The notes under the pieces were generated by a model, which saw nothing but the letters and a program-made list of their open reading frames with translations, searched no databases and was not told the DNA's origin. A DNA stretch of 64,000 bases from Undaria pinnatifida (lineage: Eukaryota; Sar; Phaeophyceae; Laminariales; Alariaceae): positions 8,494,381 to 8,558,380 of the forward strand of contig JABAKD010000011.1 of the NCBI GenBank assembly GCA_012845835.1, given 5' to 3'. A program made the position numbers and the translations under genes. Position 1 is the first letter of the stretch. Each line of letters begins with the position of its first letter. Positions 1-11,689 of this stretch are shown here, in pieces.

Positions 1-1176
1 GCTCGCAGTAGTGAACGGTTCGCCGACACCTTTCCCGTCGGAATATTTTCGCCGACAGAATCCGCTATTGTCGCGACAGTGACGACTGATGCGGTCGACC
101 TGGGAGCTTCGGCAGCGACTCCTTCTGAGGGCTGTATCGGGCCAGCAGTGATTTCGGCCACGGGGATTTTTTCCTCTTCCTCCATCAATGCACCCAAGGG
201 TAAGGCTGGCACTTCCCCCAGGGGAGTAACACCATCCTTCCCCGGGGCGAAGGCGGCACACCCGGACCCACCATCTCCCGCCACCTTTTCTGTGGGCAAG
301 GTGACAGGTTCTCGGTCGACATCATTCAACTTCAGGCAGCCGACACCTGCCAACGCCAAGGCCAGGAACCTCCAGAAGAGTGGAGATGACCCGGTCGGAT
401 GCCCTTCCCTCGAGTTCCACCCGCCGCCGGCAAGGAAGGATATCGACAAGCTCCGCGGAACGCCGCGGCGATACACTCACTGCCCTCCGACACCCGTCAA
501 CCCTAACTCCGGGGGGGGGAAGAGCGCAGCGAGAGCAGAGAAGCCGGCATTTTCCGTGCGGGCGGCGGCTAAACCTTATCAGAAGCGTAGCTCCACCGGC
601 GAGGAGGTGCCGTCGCTCGCCTTGCGGGGGGTGACGAAGAAGCCCGCCCTCCCGTCGTCCGTCAAGCGCAGCTCCTCCAGCAGGGAGGTACAGCCGTTTT
701 CTTCGGGGGCGGGGGCTAAGCCCGGCTCAAGGACGTACTTAAAGCGCGGCTCCGTCGGAAAAGAGGTGCCGTCGCTTGCTGCGCGAGCGGTGGCCGGCAG
801 CGTGGAGAAGGGTGGCTCTGTCGGCAAGGGGCCTGCCGTCGAGATCGGTCGCGGTGGTGGTGACGGCAGCGCGGAGGGGGTCGGGCCTGTCGGCAAGAGG
901 CCAGCTGTCGAGATCGATGGGGATGGCGGGGCCCGTACTGGTGGACCTGTGAAGGGCAAGGGGCCCGGTGACGGACGGAAGGTGGACATCGCATCCTCGG
1001 GGAGAGTACTGCGGTCAGCGTCTAGAGCTGCTGCTGCTGCTGCGGCGGCGGCGCCTGCGAGTGGTGAAGCAGACATCTCGGCAGCTTCGGGCACTGTTTC
1101 CGGCGCCGCCGCTGCCGCCGCCGGTGCCGCCCCAGTTCAGCCTACCAGGTCAAGCAGATCTGGCATCCGACGGTAA
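1..1176 (+). CDS. 3' part of a low-complexity Ser/Ala/Gly/Pro-rich protein, paralogue A (5' end outside window)
   Basis: The frame is open from base 1 to the TAA at 1174-1176 (391 codons), so the start lies to the left of the window. I do not recognise a domain. The protein is rich in Ser, Ala, Gly, Pro and basic residues, has short internal repeats such as 'GKGPAVE' and 'SSSREV', and ends with an Ala run and 'RSSRSGIRR'. It is clearly paralogous to the ORF at 29434-31326: 'SGRVLRSA' and the 'PTRS-RS--RR' tail recur in the same order, and the similarity continues beyond the stop codon. The last codons overlap a good splice donor (GTAAGC at 1173), conserved in the paralogue, so the stop may lie inside an intron and the protein may continue in exons I cannot place. 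Coding status is supported by conservation of the frame between copies; function is unknown. A GTG at 79 is only an internal codon. Confidence 0.5.
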   Translation, partial: ARSSERFADTFPVGIFSPTESAIVATVTTDAVDLGASAATPSEGCIGPAVISATGIFSSSSINAPKGKAGTSPRGVTPSFPGAKAAHPDPPSPATFSVGKVTGSRSTSFNFRQPTPANAKARNLQKSGDDPVGCPSLEFHPPPARKDIDKLRGTPRRYTHCPPTPVNPNSGGGKSAARAEKPAFSVRAAAKPYQKRSSTGEEVPSLALRGVTKKPALPSSVKRSSSSREVQPFSSGAGAKPGSRTYLKRGSVGKEVPSLAARAVAGSVEKGGSVGKGPAVEIGRGGGDGSAEGVGPVGKRPAVEIDGDGGARTGGPVKGKGPGDGRKVDIASSGRVLRSASRAAAAAAAAAPASGEADISAASGTVSGAAAAAAGAAPVQPTRSSRSGIRR

Positions 1177-4100
1177 GCAGTAGAATATACCTGGTACTAG
1201 TGCATGTTTTGGGCACGAGTTGGTTCCAGCCATAGCCAGAATACTTCTAGTCCGAAAAAATGCATTCGGGTTGTGAAGAGGTGGGATCCGAAATTTGAAA
1301 GGGTCGGTTTTATTATGCCCAAACCACGCGTGGCTTTTCTTTATGTTTTATATTCCAAAGGGGGCTAGCTTTTTGTACTTGTTTAGACCTTTTCAGGCAA
1401 CCTTGACTTTTTTCCTTTTTTGTTCTTTTTCCTGGAAAAAAGCCGCTCGATTTTTGCTTTTGGCATGAAGAACGGAAAACAATCCGGTTAATTGTCAGAT
1501 TACAAATAAAAAAAAACAGTGCACGTTTTTGGTGTCGGTAAAGTTCTCCCGACTATGTGTAGAAAAAAGTGCAATTTTGGTGCGTAAATAGAAAATAGGG
1601 CACTACCTGAACGACAATAACCCTAAAATTGGCCAAAATTGTCACTTGGAATTTTTTTTTTCGCGAATCTCCGTAGAATGACGGTCACAACCATTTGCAA
1701 GTGCGCTATCGACCCTGTTTTTTCAAGAGCCAAGGATTGCAAAGTGAATGATGAAGCACGGTCATGAAAAGGGCAAAAAGACTGCTGCACCGGACCTCTC
1801 CTATGAAACCGAGATACTCTATTCGTTTCAAGCTATGGTTCATATTTTAAAAAGGATGAATCCTCCACTAACTTCAGTGTAACAGCTATATCATTTAAAT
1901 TTCCCCGCAGTTTTTAGACTTAACGCCGTTACAACTGGAAACCCGTTTTTGGTGAAAAATAGTTGGAATTAGTGTAAGAAGGGGTTTTGGGGCTCCTAAG
2001 GGGCCAGGTTTCTTGTGGGCCTCCGTTTCATGAGAGAGCCGACAGAGTGCTCGCCTAAAGAAAATGTTTACCCTTGTTACTAGAACTACAGTTAGTAGCT
2101 CGTTTTCGCTCAACGTTGATTGCGCTGGATGGTGCACTATACAATATCGGAAGACGCGCGAAGTATGTGTAGCATATAAAGCTATCTTTGGGAGCTCACG
2201 CAGCAGGAATTTTTGAAACAACTGTCGTAAGCTTGTGTGCGTTGAGAATTTGATCGTAGGCAGATCGTAACACCACTACCTACCAACAAAATCGGCACAT
2301 GAAACATCAGATGAAACATCACATGAAACATTCCATGAAACGTCCCGCTAAAATCTACACGGTACTTGGTAGTATAGTCTATTAATAGTACGGCTTCCCG
2401 CCAACTCGGTAGAGGTCCCTATTGATTTGTAGCCGTCAAAAACAGACGCTTGTCAATCTGGACATGAATACAATAAATGTTTAGCTATTAAGATGAATAC
2501 CAAATGGACCTCTTATATCTGTGTCCAGAGCGGTGTGAAATATGCGCATGACCTACCGCCGTGTGTGGCACTTTTCTTGTGACACTTTGGATTATTTCTC
2601 CTTGACGCTTGACGCTTTTTTTTTGCCGGCCCCATGCTGCGTTTTGAACATTTTCTGTTTTTCACCAGGCCGGCGCAAAGGAATACCACGACCCGAAGCG
2701 ACGTTAGCAGCCGGGGAAAATTCATGAGCTTTTAAGGACGTGAATCATGCCTTGTTGTCCTTGGTTGGCGTGCTGTGGTGGTGTGGTGCATCTTAGGACT
2801 GTTGTTACAGATTGCCGAATATTTCTTGTACCAACATTATTCGCGGTTGTGAGTACACTGTAGACTTGAAAATTGACGAACAGTGGCATTAGACATGGAA
2901 ATTGACGAACAGTGGCCGTGCTTAAGCCTCTGCGGCGTAAACATGGAAACACGTACAGCGGGAGGGGGTGAGGGGAGACGCTATCTCTGACCACGGCTTA
3001 TTATCTAGAAGGCCTCCGGGGGTAAGACCATCCTACGTGCTGAGTTGGATAGGAAAGGGGAAAATGAAGCGGAAAAAGCAGAACCAAACCTTAACAATAC
3101 AATTATAAAAAATAACGGTAGTCTATCCGATAGACTGGCGCCCGTCTGGCGTCTGCATTAGTTTTCGATTCTCGGTGGGTATTGACTACACCAACACACG
3201 TTTTTCTTGGTGTTCTTCCGTCGTCAAAAGCGCCAGAATCTTAAGATGGCAAAGTTCGACCAAAGTCGACGAGCGATGGGACCGCTGATTCATATTCGCG
3301 ATAAAACCGGGGGGTAGAAGGGACGATCCCTGCGACCACGGCGTGTTTATTAGTCGTTTGTTGAGGGGGAATCCTCCCACGCGAGTTGGGCTGGAAATAA
3401 ATTGTTTCGAGTAACTAAATGCTCAAAACTGTACCTGTAGTCTATGACCGTAGGCTACAGATTTATGGCCGTCGGTCGGTGAGTTCTCGGCCATCCTAAA
3501 GTTGGTGGGTTTGTTGGTGTTTTTGGCCGTACACGTCTGCCCCTACGGTCTACTCGTATGATGCCTTCGAATACTTGGCAAGTTGATCGACTGTTGATTG
3601 TCCCTCGGCACAATATTTGGAATACCGTTTTGTTGCAATATAGGAAGGGAGGTATTGGACAATTTCCGTGGCTCAGCAAGGCGTGACGGCGCGATGGAGA
3701 CGGGCGGAGGGTGTTTAGCACGGGCGAGTTTTTTCACTATGTTTTAGTGGGGCTGGGTTGTATTAGAGGAGAGGAAGACAAACATCGGGGCCCTACAAGG
3801 CGTGAAAGCATGGTGATAACTGGGGGGGAGTTAATCAATACTGGTGATTTTCTCGTGAAGGTTTTTGGAGGGGTTACTGTCTTTGATGTCATTTGTTGAC
3901 GGTTCTTGCCTTCAGCAGCAGAGGAAGGCTTGCGTCCCACTAGAATGCTCCCAGGCATACATGTGTTCCAGCGGGGCGAAATTCCTGTACAGGTGTCTCT
4001 GCACTTGGGATAGCAACACGGTCACCCTGTGGGACGGAAGTATTGTGTTCCTCGTACGGCAAAAGGGTTGGGGGAAGGGCGAGGGGGCAATGGTAAGTCC

Positions 4101-4924
4101 GGTGCCAGTTTCTTCGCTGATCACCCACTAAAGACCTGTGCAAGGCACGCACACAATATTTTATTTTTGGGTAGGAAAGGCTGGCGGAAATGAGCTATTT
4201 CAAGACTAGCCTTTTTTCATTACTTCTGCCATGTTTTCGGCCGCAAATGACTTGGGAATAGTGTGGGTTATTCGCGGCAGTTCGAAAAGGATTACTGGTA
4301 ATCACTGGTAACGTTTTTTTTTCAAGCTATTAGCAGTGCGACAGGGGGGGGTAGGGATGCACGGCGTAGGGCGACACTGGCTCTTAATGCCGGTCAATTT
4401 TTTTTTTCACAAAGCTTGCGACTTGCTGTATGTACCTGTTTTGACAGTGCTTTGAAGACGCCAGAGACTGTTACATAGGGTACGGAGTCATCCCACGCTC
4501 GGGGGTGCAGCAGATTCTAATATTTTTCGGGGCTTCTACAATGAGGAGCTCAATATCTCACCCTCGGGAAACATGCCTTCGAAGACATATCGTTCGCGCA
4601 ACCCGACCAACATGTGTATGCCGTCGCCCTAAAACACGCAAACGTACCTTTTTTTTTATACTGTCCACTATAGTTCCACACTGGAGGAGGGTGGACCGGT
4701 CACACATAACAAACATTGCTTCACCCAAAACGCGCAACTCCTACCGCACTATAGGGGGATGGCTCTGCGCCTGGTGATAGTGCTGTATACGCTGATGACC
4801 GTTGTACAGGGCACGGCATGAACCTTTGCGGGGGAGTAGTTAGTTGGTGTTGGCTCATCACACGGCAGAGGGGTGCAGCGGATTTTCTAAGAAGTTTCCG
4901 AGCACCTACCGTGGGGAGCTCAAT

Positions 4925-5151
4925 GTCATCATCCATCATCATCATCATCATCATCATCATCGTCATCATCATCATCATCATCATCATCATCGTATCATCA
5001 TCATCATCGTCATCATCATCATCATCATCATCGTCATCATCATCATCCATCATCATCATCATCATCGTCGTCGTCATCATCATCATCATCCATCATCATC
5101 ATCATCGTCATCATCATCATCACCCATCATCATCATCATCGTCATCATCAT
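4925..5151. repeat. (TCA)n/(ATC)n trinucleotide microsatellite
   Basis: About 225 bases of TCATCA with scattered TCG and CCA interruptions. It is absent from the matching place in duplicate copy B, so it expanded after the duplication. Long reading frames across it (poly-Ile/His/Ser on plus, poly-Asp/Met on minus) are products of the repeat. Confidence 0.95.
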
Positions 5152-6745
5152 AACCCCAAGCGTTACTTCGGAGGCATTCGATCGCCCAACCGAACACAAG
5201 TTATGCGCTATAGTCCCAAAACAAACATGCTCGTACAAATATCAGACGAATCGGAAGTTACTCACTTTTGCCCAAGGAGCTCAAACGCGGCCACAAGCGT
5301 TGTCCCCCCCCCCCAAATGTGACCCCTGCTACCTTGGGATGGCTCTCTGCTGTGCTTTTGGCGCAGACAACGCCAGGGGCTAGGTTAGCCCGCGACTTTT
5401 CAAACTTGTCCTGCGCTTTGGTTGGCGTGAATATTGGTCCGCTGCGGTTGTCTTGTGGTTAGGTTGGGGTCTGGAAGGTGGTCGCTGGTTGTTCGTCGGC
5501 TTCCAATCTACGATTGCCTTCCACCTCCACCTACAAAACCGGATTTATGGCGCCGCCACAGACGCCAGAGCGAGGGGTCGAGGGGAAGGGGCCAGTCAGG
5601 TGCTATAACAATATATTAGAGGTGTACATCCCTTTGGACTAAAAGCTAATTACCGTTGTGGTGTAAATTATTTCGTCTATGTGATTCTTGCGTTTCTTCG
5701 CAGATGACGTTTTTCAGCCGGTGGAGTTGCCGTTTTTGCCGTTTTTTATGCTGTTAAAACGTGGTGGCGGCCTTTTTTCTATTTGGGGTGGTCGGTGAAG
5801 GTATGCGACGCAGTTGTTGATTCCCAAACCGTGTGCTAGTTCCCGTGTTCATCCCCAAATATATTGACGACAGTGTCACCGAAACCAGGAGACGCGGCGG
5901 TGGTGATGAAAATATAGGGACATGCCTTACGAGTGAGATAAGAAATGCACCTGTAGCCAACGCGGGCCGCTAGCTAAGTGGTTACGTGCATCTGACAGGG
6001 AGTGCCTAGTAGTGAAGTTGAGGTCGAAACCTTCTGGACTTACTACATCTCCAACAGCGAGGAACTCTATTATTTTTGTGATCGAAGCCGACTGGATTTT
6101 TTTTGTGTGTAGGTGCATTCTGTCGGGTGGTGTGGGCGTTGTCGCAATGTGGCTATACCGTCTGTACTTCAAAGCTGTAAGGGAAGACGGTGTCCTCCCT
6201 CGGTCGCGGAGGAAGAGGATGCGGCGGGGAGGAGAAAATACATCTAAGATTTCAGGGCATTCCACGGGATTAGCCCCGCGGGAGTTGAGATTATAATCCC
6301 ATTCACTCGTGATCAATATAAAATCCCGCTCCCGTACACGCGGGTTCCGTTCAAAATTCTTAGGTATCCGGTTCCCGCACACAAGAGGTCCCCTGCACAT
6401 ACTCACATCCCGTTCGCACACGAACAACACCCGTGCAAAGGTTGATATCCCGAGTTCCGCGATCAAAGGTACGATGAACCCCGTCGTTAAGCAGATGTTC
6501 ACTGCCCCATGCCGAGCGAGAGACTGGTACAAGGTGCCTACAAGACAAAATCTCCCGGGGTTCGACTATCACGAGTCTCTCCTTGCATAGGATTTTCATG
6601 TGTGTTTTCTTAAGCAAAACAATATACCAGTAGCCTGTGGTAACCGGCGCTCCCCAGAATCCCGCGATCGGCTTGTTGTATTGTCTGCAATCAATGGCCC
6701 TCGAAACAGTTTTTTTAAACAAAAAGTATCGTGCAGTTTCTTCCT

Positions 6746-7225
6746 CATTGTGCGAGCATCCGACCCTAATAAAAAATTCGCAGTACGCTGGGGAACAGCA
6801 AGGCAACGCCTAGGGTTGACGCTGCACTGCATTTCAACACTTCCGTCATCTACAGGGGTTGACGCTGCACTGCATTTCAACACTTCGTCATCTACAATTA
6901 CTGTGCGAGCGTCCAACCAAAACAATTTAGCAGCACACTAGGGAAAAGCACGGGAACGTGTATTGTTGGCGCTGCACTTCACTCCAATGCTTCGTTGTCA
7001 GCATGTATTGTGCGAGCGATCAACAAAAAATGGTCAGCAGTACACTGGGGAACAACACAGAAACGAATATTGTTGGCGCTGCACTACACAGTTCAGTTCG
7101 TCACCAATAAGTATTGTGCGAGCGCTCAACTAAACCAATTACAGTAGTAGCAGTTCACTGGGGAATAGTACGGCAAAACACATAGTTCGCGCTACGCCGC
7201 TGTTCAATACTCTGTGTGTCATCAG
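6746..7225 (+). repeat. Degenerate tandem repeat, about 107-bp unit, four units
   Basis: Units begin at about 6749, 6902, 7009 and 7115 with 'TGTGCGAGCG' and carry 'CAGTACACTGGGGAA' then 'TTGGCGCTGCACT'. The first unit is longer because it holds an internal direct duplication of about 48 bases (6812-6895, 'GTTGACGCTGCACTGC' twice). Units are diverged, indicating an old array. Confidence 0.8.
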
Positions 7226-7279
7226 TACAGATTGGTGAGAGAATCGAAGAACAAAATTAACTATTTTATAAAATATTTC

Positions 7280-7715
7280 AAGGACGTCAGCCGTGAGTTC
7301 GACGAATTTCGGGTCAATATTCATCTTTGCAGGGGCTGCTTAATGGTTCTTGTGATATACTATGTGGGTGAGTTTTTCTTTATGAGAGGGGTCCTATTCT
7401 TTACTTAAAAAAATATATATGTAGTCTATATATATTTTGTTTTTGTCCACTATAATAATGGTTGGTGCTGGTATTTTAAAAATGTTTTTAGGACGTCATC
7501 CGTGAGTTCGACGAATTTCGGGTCAATACTCATATGTGCAAGCTGCGTTGTTGGTACTCGTAGTATACTGTGTGGGTGAGTTTTTTCATAATGGGAGGGG
7601 TCATATTGTTTTGTTTAAAAATACATATATACTTTTTTTTAGACTATATAGCTGGTATATGTTTTGGTTTTTCTCAACTATAATGAGTGGTGTTGGTATT
7701 TTTACATTAGGTGGG
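7280..7715 (-). repeat. Two direct copies of a ~205-bp dispersed repeat carrying the 'DPKFVELT' peptide motif
   Basis: Copy 1 (about 7285-7487) and copy 2 (about 7491-7712) share 'GTGAGTTCGACGAATTTCGGGTCAAT', a 'GTGGGTGAGTTTTT' block, a TA-rich stretch and 'GGTGTTGGTATTTT' near the end. Read on the minus strand, the conserved core encodes 'DPKFVELTADV'. The same unit recurs in the other orientation at 53563-54100, and its core at 43376-43430. Confidence 0.75.
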
Positions 7716-7825
7716 GAATTTTTAGCTAGATCTCTAACAACTATTATTATTACGTGATATTATTAGACTAAGTAGTGCTTTTTTTGCATGTATGCGTTCC
7801 GTGCGAAAACCGTGGAGAATAACCG

Positions 7826-8140
7826 TGGGGGTCGGATCCTGTACAAACCATCACGTGTGGTACGGTACCATCGCCGCTGTGGTCATAGACCATAAATCAC
7901 AGTCAAATATCGTCGTAGCCACGTCCAGTACTACTACACAACCTCGTTGAGTACCGCGGTAGCCGGATCCCGCACGAACCATCCCGTTGAGTCTCGTCGT
8001 GAGCGCATCCCGTCCCGGGGAGTACCGAGGTGACCGGGTCCCGCACAAACAATCCAGTTGAGTCCCGTGGTGGTCTGATCCCGTACCACAGACAATACCG
8101 TTGAGTACCGCCGTTGTGACCGGATCCTGTACCGACAACA
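7826..8140 (+). repeat. Minisatellite, ~40-bp unit 'GTTGAGTACCG...GGATCCCGTAC'
   Basis: Six to seven diverged units, with recognisable unit starts near 7945, 7985, 8060 and 8098. Each holds 'GTTGAGTMCCG' followed by a 'GGATCC/GGGTCC' and 'CCGCAC/CCGTAC' half. The minus-strand frame across 7851-8141 shows the same periodicity and is not taken as a gene. Confidence 0.65.
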
Positions 8141-8529
8141 TGGTTGCAGTTCCGGGGTAACTAACTAACTCCCGAGGGAAATGTCCCCCGGGGCCAAGAG
8201 CGTACCTAGGTCCACGAACCGTTCACATTGCAAGGCAGGAAATAACTTATTTTTTTTGTTTCTGCCATTTTCGCAGTATCATCCGGCGCACATCGGGAAA
8301 AAAACAAAGCTTGAAGCTCACCACACGTATTCCACGTATGTTCATGCATGTGCGTGTCTGCTTAACTCAGTTGCATTCGCAATCCGGCGATAACTGGTGT
8401 GTCCTTCATTCAGTTCCCGTGGTAGCGACAGCGCGAGCTGTCCCTAATCCCCACCGGCGATGCCGCCAATTTTGGGCTGAGAAGCCCTTTACCCCGTCGA
8501 GGGTCCTGGAAAAGCATTCCAAGCTAATT

Positions 8530-9360
8530 TCAAGTAGCTTCCCCCCAAAACGTGAGGGCAGTTCTGAAGAGGATGATGTGGGGGCGGGGGCAAGAAGTTG
8601 TTGCTTAACAACTATGAGCGAGGACGTCAGCCGTCGGTGCACCATTGGAACCTGCAGCCGAAACATCCAGCCATTCGCCGACATCAAAGGGGGGGGGGGT
8701 AGTGATGAACTCTTCTCTTTGGTCGTGCTTTTGAAGTGGAAGAGGGGGGAGATCGTAGTCATCTGTCTCTCTTTCTCTGTTTTTTTTCTTCTATTATTCA
8801 CATTGTTAATTTTTTAAGCAGTTTTTTTCCAAACATGCAGGCGCAGCTCTGAATGGTTTGATACGGGGGGAACGGGGATGGTAGTGCTTTTTTTATTGGT
8901 GAAAGACTACTAGGAGATTAACTATCGACGTATTGTTGGAACCTTGCTGAAATACTCTGCCATCCGCCGAGGTAGCGTCGGACGCCGAGGGGGGGGGGGC
9001 GGAACGGTAGTTTTGGTCTTTTGGGACTTCAAAGAATATCCCCCACTAATTCCAAATAGTTAATTCCAGAACAACGTACTACTAATAGTAGTATTGGAAC
9101 CTAGCTGAAGCACTCACCCATTCGCCGACACATTATATTGACGGAAGCCGGGGCGGGGGGTGGGGGGGTACTCTACTCTGTCTGGAGTAGTTTCTTCCAA
9201 AAATAACGGTTGAGTTCTCATGGGGTTGTGGGGGGAAGGTCGAGAAGTCGTTGCATGATTGATAAAACCAGGACATCAGCCGTCGACGTACTGTTGGAAC
9301 CTGTACATAGCTGAGAGTTTCAGCCGTTCGCGGAGATAGCATCGAAAAAGGGGGGGGGGC
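8530..9360 (+). repeat. Degenerate satellite units (family also at 11160-11310 and 13450-15070)
   Basis: Recurring block: 'CAGCCGTCGACGTAC', 'TTGGAACCT', 'AGCTGAAACACTCAGCCATTCGCCG', a G-run, 'TTCAAGTAGTTAAT', 'AACGTGGGTG', 'GTTCTGAAGGGG'. Units here have their landmark near 8627, 8925, 9090 and 9270. Confidence 0.75.
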
Positions 9361-9830
9361 GGGGGGTGTACTCGGTATTTGTGCATGGTCGTAGTCGTAT
9401 GACCGTATATGGTATACACCTTCGCATTCCTACAACTTCGGGACGGAGCATATCGGGTTTTCACGGACCAGGCAGGCATTGCTTGCACCAAGCGCGGAGC
9501 GCCGTGAGGTGTTCGGCGAGTCGCATGAAGGGTGAGCTGCATCCTACTAAGAACCGCATTGTGAGGCGGGCTTGCATATGGATGACAGCTTCAATGAGTT
9601 CATTTAATTTCCGGTATGTCCACTTCCAGAGACAGCAATGGGAACACTATGTAACTGCCTCCAGAGTTCCTTACCATAAGCACTGCTATACGTGATACGA
9701 TCATTCCCCTCGTGCGAAGTAAAGGTTCTCCCACTCCGCACAAATGATCTAACTCGACCGCCGCCTACCTGTGATCGACCCCTCCGAAACAAATTATAAA
9801 CAAAAATAAAAACAAAAAACAAAAAAGGCA
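9361..9830 (-). repeat. Interspersed repeat, copy 1 (others 40073-40230, 41670-42105, 42980-43160, 50095-50150)
   Basis: Contains on this strand 'GTCGTATGACC', 'CGGGACGGAGCA', 'GGGTTTTCAC', 'ACCAAGCGCGGAGCGCCGTGA' and 'CGGCGAGTCG', then 'CCACTTCCAGAGACAGCAATGGG' and 'GTAACTGCCTC'. The block at 41670-42105 follows the same order over about 430 bases. No coding capacity recognised; probably a non-autonomous element usually abutting the satellite described at 8530. Confidence 0.7.
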
Positions 9831-9984
9831 CCCGATGGCGGCGTAATTATCGTATACGTCGGTGTATGCCACCCGTGACGTTGTATATCACACCCACCCC
9901 TGGAGTATACCGCCTGGGTGATAAATGGTTAGAATCCCAACCAAATCAACTACCCGATTTTGTCACCCGGGCATAATACATGCG

Positions 9985-10110
9985 GGTCGCCCCGGTGGTC
10001 TAGTGCTTACCCTCGAATACCACTACTAGCGTTGGTCCTCGAGTTCGATTCCCACAGTGGTGAGACTTTGACTTATTTGCAAAAATGAAAGCAAACAAAA
10101 AAAAGAAGGA
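9985..10110 (+). other. tRNA-like / SINE-like sequence with A-box and B-box
   Basis: An A-box-like 'GGTGGTCTAGTGC' at about 9991 and a B-box-like 'GAGTTCGATTCCC' at about 10040 stand at tRNA spacing and are followed by an A-rich stretch (10078-10110). The T stem does not pair properly (TCGAG against CCCAC), so I do not call a functional tRNA; a tRNA-derived retroposon head is the better fit. Confidence 0.3.
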
Positions 10111-10888
10111 TAAACTGCCGAGAGCGGCTAGCAAGCAGCAGGGGTAGGTACAATTCGACGTGAGTCGACGAGGGAAGAAAATGCTGAATTATTCTCGCGA
10201 TAAAAATGAACGCACGTACCAAAGTAGGAAGGGCGAACGAGGGCCCGCTATGTGACCCCAGATCTGAGTTAATGCTGGGAGGGAGGGTGAGAGTAGCGCA
10301 ATGCTAATAAATGGGACGGTAGACTCTCAGCTAAACCATGTACAGGGAAAGGAAACGGTAGAAAAAAGGAGAAGATGTGGGGAAAGGAAATGGGGAAATG
10401 GCTGGCGGAAGATACCACTGCTATAGGGTGCGATCATTCGGCTTCATATTAGATACTTCTGCTGCTTTATGGAAGGATATTCGATTTACATCGGAACGGC
10501 ATCTACGCTATATTGTCGGAGGGCAATAATGATCATATAATAAATGAGACGGAAAAAAAAACGATGGAAAAGAAACGTTGTATACCACACCCCCTGCAGC
10601 GGCATGCCCCATCAAGAGAATGACACGCCCAAGAGACCGGCTCCCCCAATACAGGAAGCGCACGCAGCTAACTTTCTTCAGTCGCGAGGCTCCACAATGT
10701 GTCTTGGTGGCGTTTTTTCGAAAACACTCGGGCGATCGAAAAGCCAGCCTAGATCTCTAAACGCGACCAAGTACCGGCAGGAAAATAAATACGTTCCCGG
10801 GTCCTTGTCTGAGGTCGAGTCCAATGTTTTTGCACGCCCCACCTGTTGGGGGTGTGGCAGTAACAGTAAAACTCGGTTTCAAACAATG

Positions 10889-10960
10889 TTATCACACCCC
10901 TTTCATCACACCCCATTTATCACACCCCTTTTATCACACCCCTTTTATCACACCCCATAA
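10889..10960 (+). repeat. Short tandem repeat 'TTTATCACACCCC' and neighbouring 'GTATACC...GGTGATA' motifs
   Basis: Four to five copies of 'TATCACACCCCTTT'. Nearby, at about 9910, 10966 and 11081, a dispersed motif combines 'GTATACCRC' with 'GGGTGATA'. These make short open frames here but no supported gene. Confidence 0.65.
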
Positions 10961-11319
10961 GAGTATACCGCCTCGCTCGGTGATATCTGGTACCTGGTAC
11001 GTGTTATCAAATTCAAAATGGCCACCCAATTTATCACCAGGGTACGCTGTACAAGTATGTCAGACCCCTGGGGTATACCACACCGGGTGATAGGTGTTAG
11101 TTGTAGAGTCCAAAATGCAATCACCGGGGGTTTGGTATACACCCTTTCGTATACGCCAAGTCTCTTGGGGCTCTACTACAGTGTTTCACAGTAATTCCAA
11201 GTGGTTATTTCCGAAAATGTGCGCGCAGGTCTCTAGGGATTGGAAGCTCTAGTCTGTTGGGGGGAAGGGCAAAGACTCGTTTTATGATTGGTGAATACCA
11301 GGACACTAGCCATCGACGT

Positions 11320-11322
11320 AAA

Positions 11323-11350
<28 letters not shown>
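11320..11350. repeat. (TA)n microsatellite
   Basis: Uninterrupted TA dinucleotides, inserted directly after a satellite landmark ('CATCGACGTA' at about 11312). Confidence 0.9.
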
Positions 11351-11354
<4 letters not shown>

Positions 11355-11359
11355 AACCA

Positions 11360-11625
11360 CGGTTCTCGTCGGTAATTTTCCCGCCGTTCAATTTCCGCCC
11401 TGGTGGGCGATCCCGGTAATACGCCATATTTTGGTTTTACCGCCTCCGCCAAAGTCGTTATTGACCGCCAAAAAACGCAAAACCATCTACCGCCAGAAAA
11501 AATACCGCGACAATTTGGCTTTAGCGCTTCCTCCAAACAAAAAACCACCAGCTCTCGATACCACCCAAAAACAAGTACCGCCAACTCTCGATACCTCCCA
11601 AAAAAGTACCACCGATACTGGATAC
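11360..11625 (+). repeat. 'TACCGCCAAA' degenerate repeat, copy 1 (copy 2 at 13080-13440)
   Basis: The heptamer TACCGCC recurs at irregular 15-30 base spacing, together with 'GGTTTTACCGC' and 'GCCAAAGTCGTTA'. The same phrases occur at 13080-13440, so the two stretches are related, not independent simple repeats. Frames running through them (for example 11257-11673) are read as artefacts. Confidence 0.65.
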
Positions 11626-11689
11626 CGCCCAAAGAGTCCTCAAGCCGGACCTGATCGACACGGATGGCTATAAAAATCTTCATGTTATT

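Larger units (their letters stand above)
1..6245 (+). repeat. Old segmental duplication, copy A (partner about 30197-36105)
   Basis: Collinear similarity to the second block is seen at many points: coding part (95 vs 30300), sequence around the stop (1174 vs 31324), 'TTCATGAGCTT' (2720 vs 33070), 'GGCGCC' region (3137 vs 33477), 'GTTTTAGTGG' (3741 vs 34081), 'GGCTGGCGGAAATGAG' (4177 vs 34764), 'CAGACGCC' (5560 vs 35331) and 'GAAGCCGACTGGA' (6085 vs 35933). The spacing drifts because of indels and the TCA microsatellite present only here. Apart from the ORF at its head I see no supported exon in 1187-6245; strand and order are the same in both copies. Confidence 0.75.

Noticed and set aside
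579-1094. 171-codon minus-strand ORF over the left-edge gene
   Set aside because: Shadow of the GC-rich plus-strand frame, which is the one conserved in the paralogue at 29434.
4721-5383. Poly-Asp/Met, poly-Ile/Ser and poly-His ORFs
   Set aside because: Readings of the TCA microsatellite, absent from duplicate copy B.
5950-6030. tRNA-like motif pair (TAGCTAAGTGG and GAGGTCGAAACC)
   Set aside because: No acceptor or T-stem pairing, and the matching region of copy B does not keep it.
5927-6532. 201-codon minus-strand ORF
   Set aside because: No recognisable domain, overlaps the end of the duplicated block and is not conserved as a frame in copy B.
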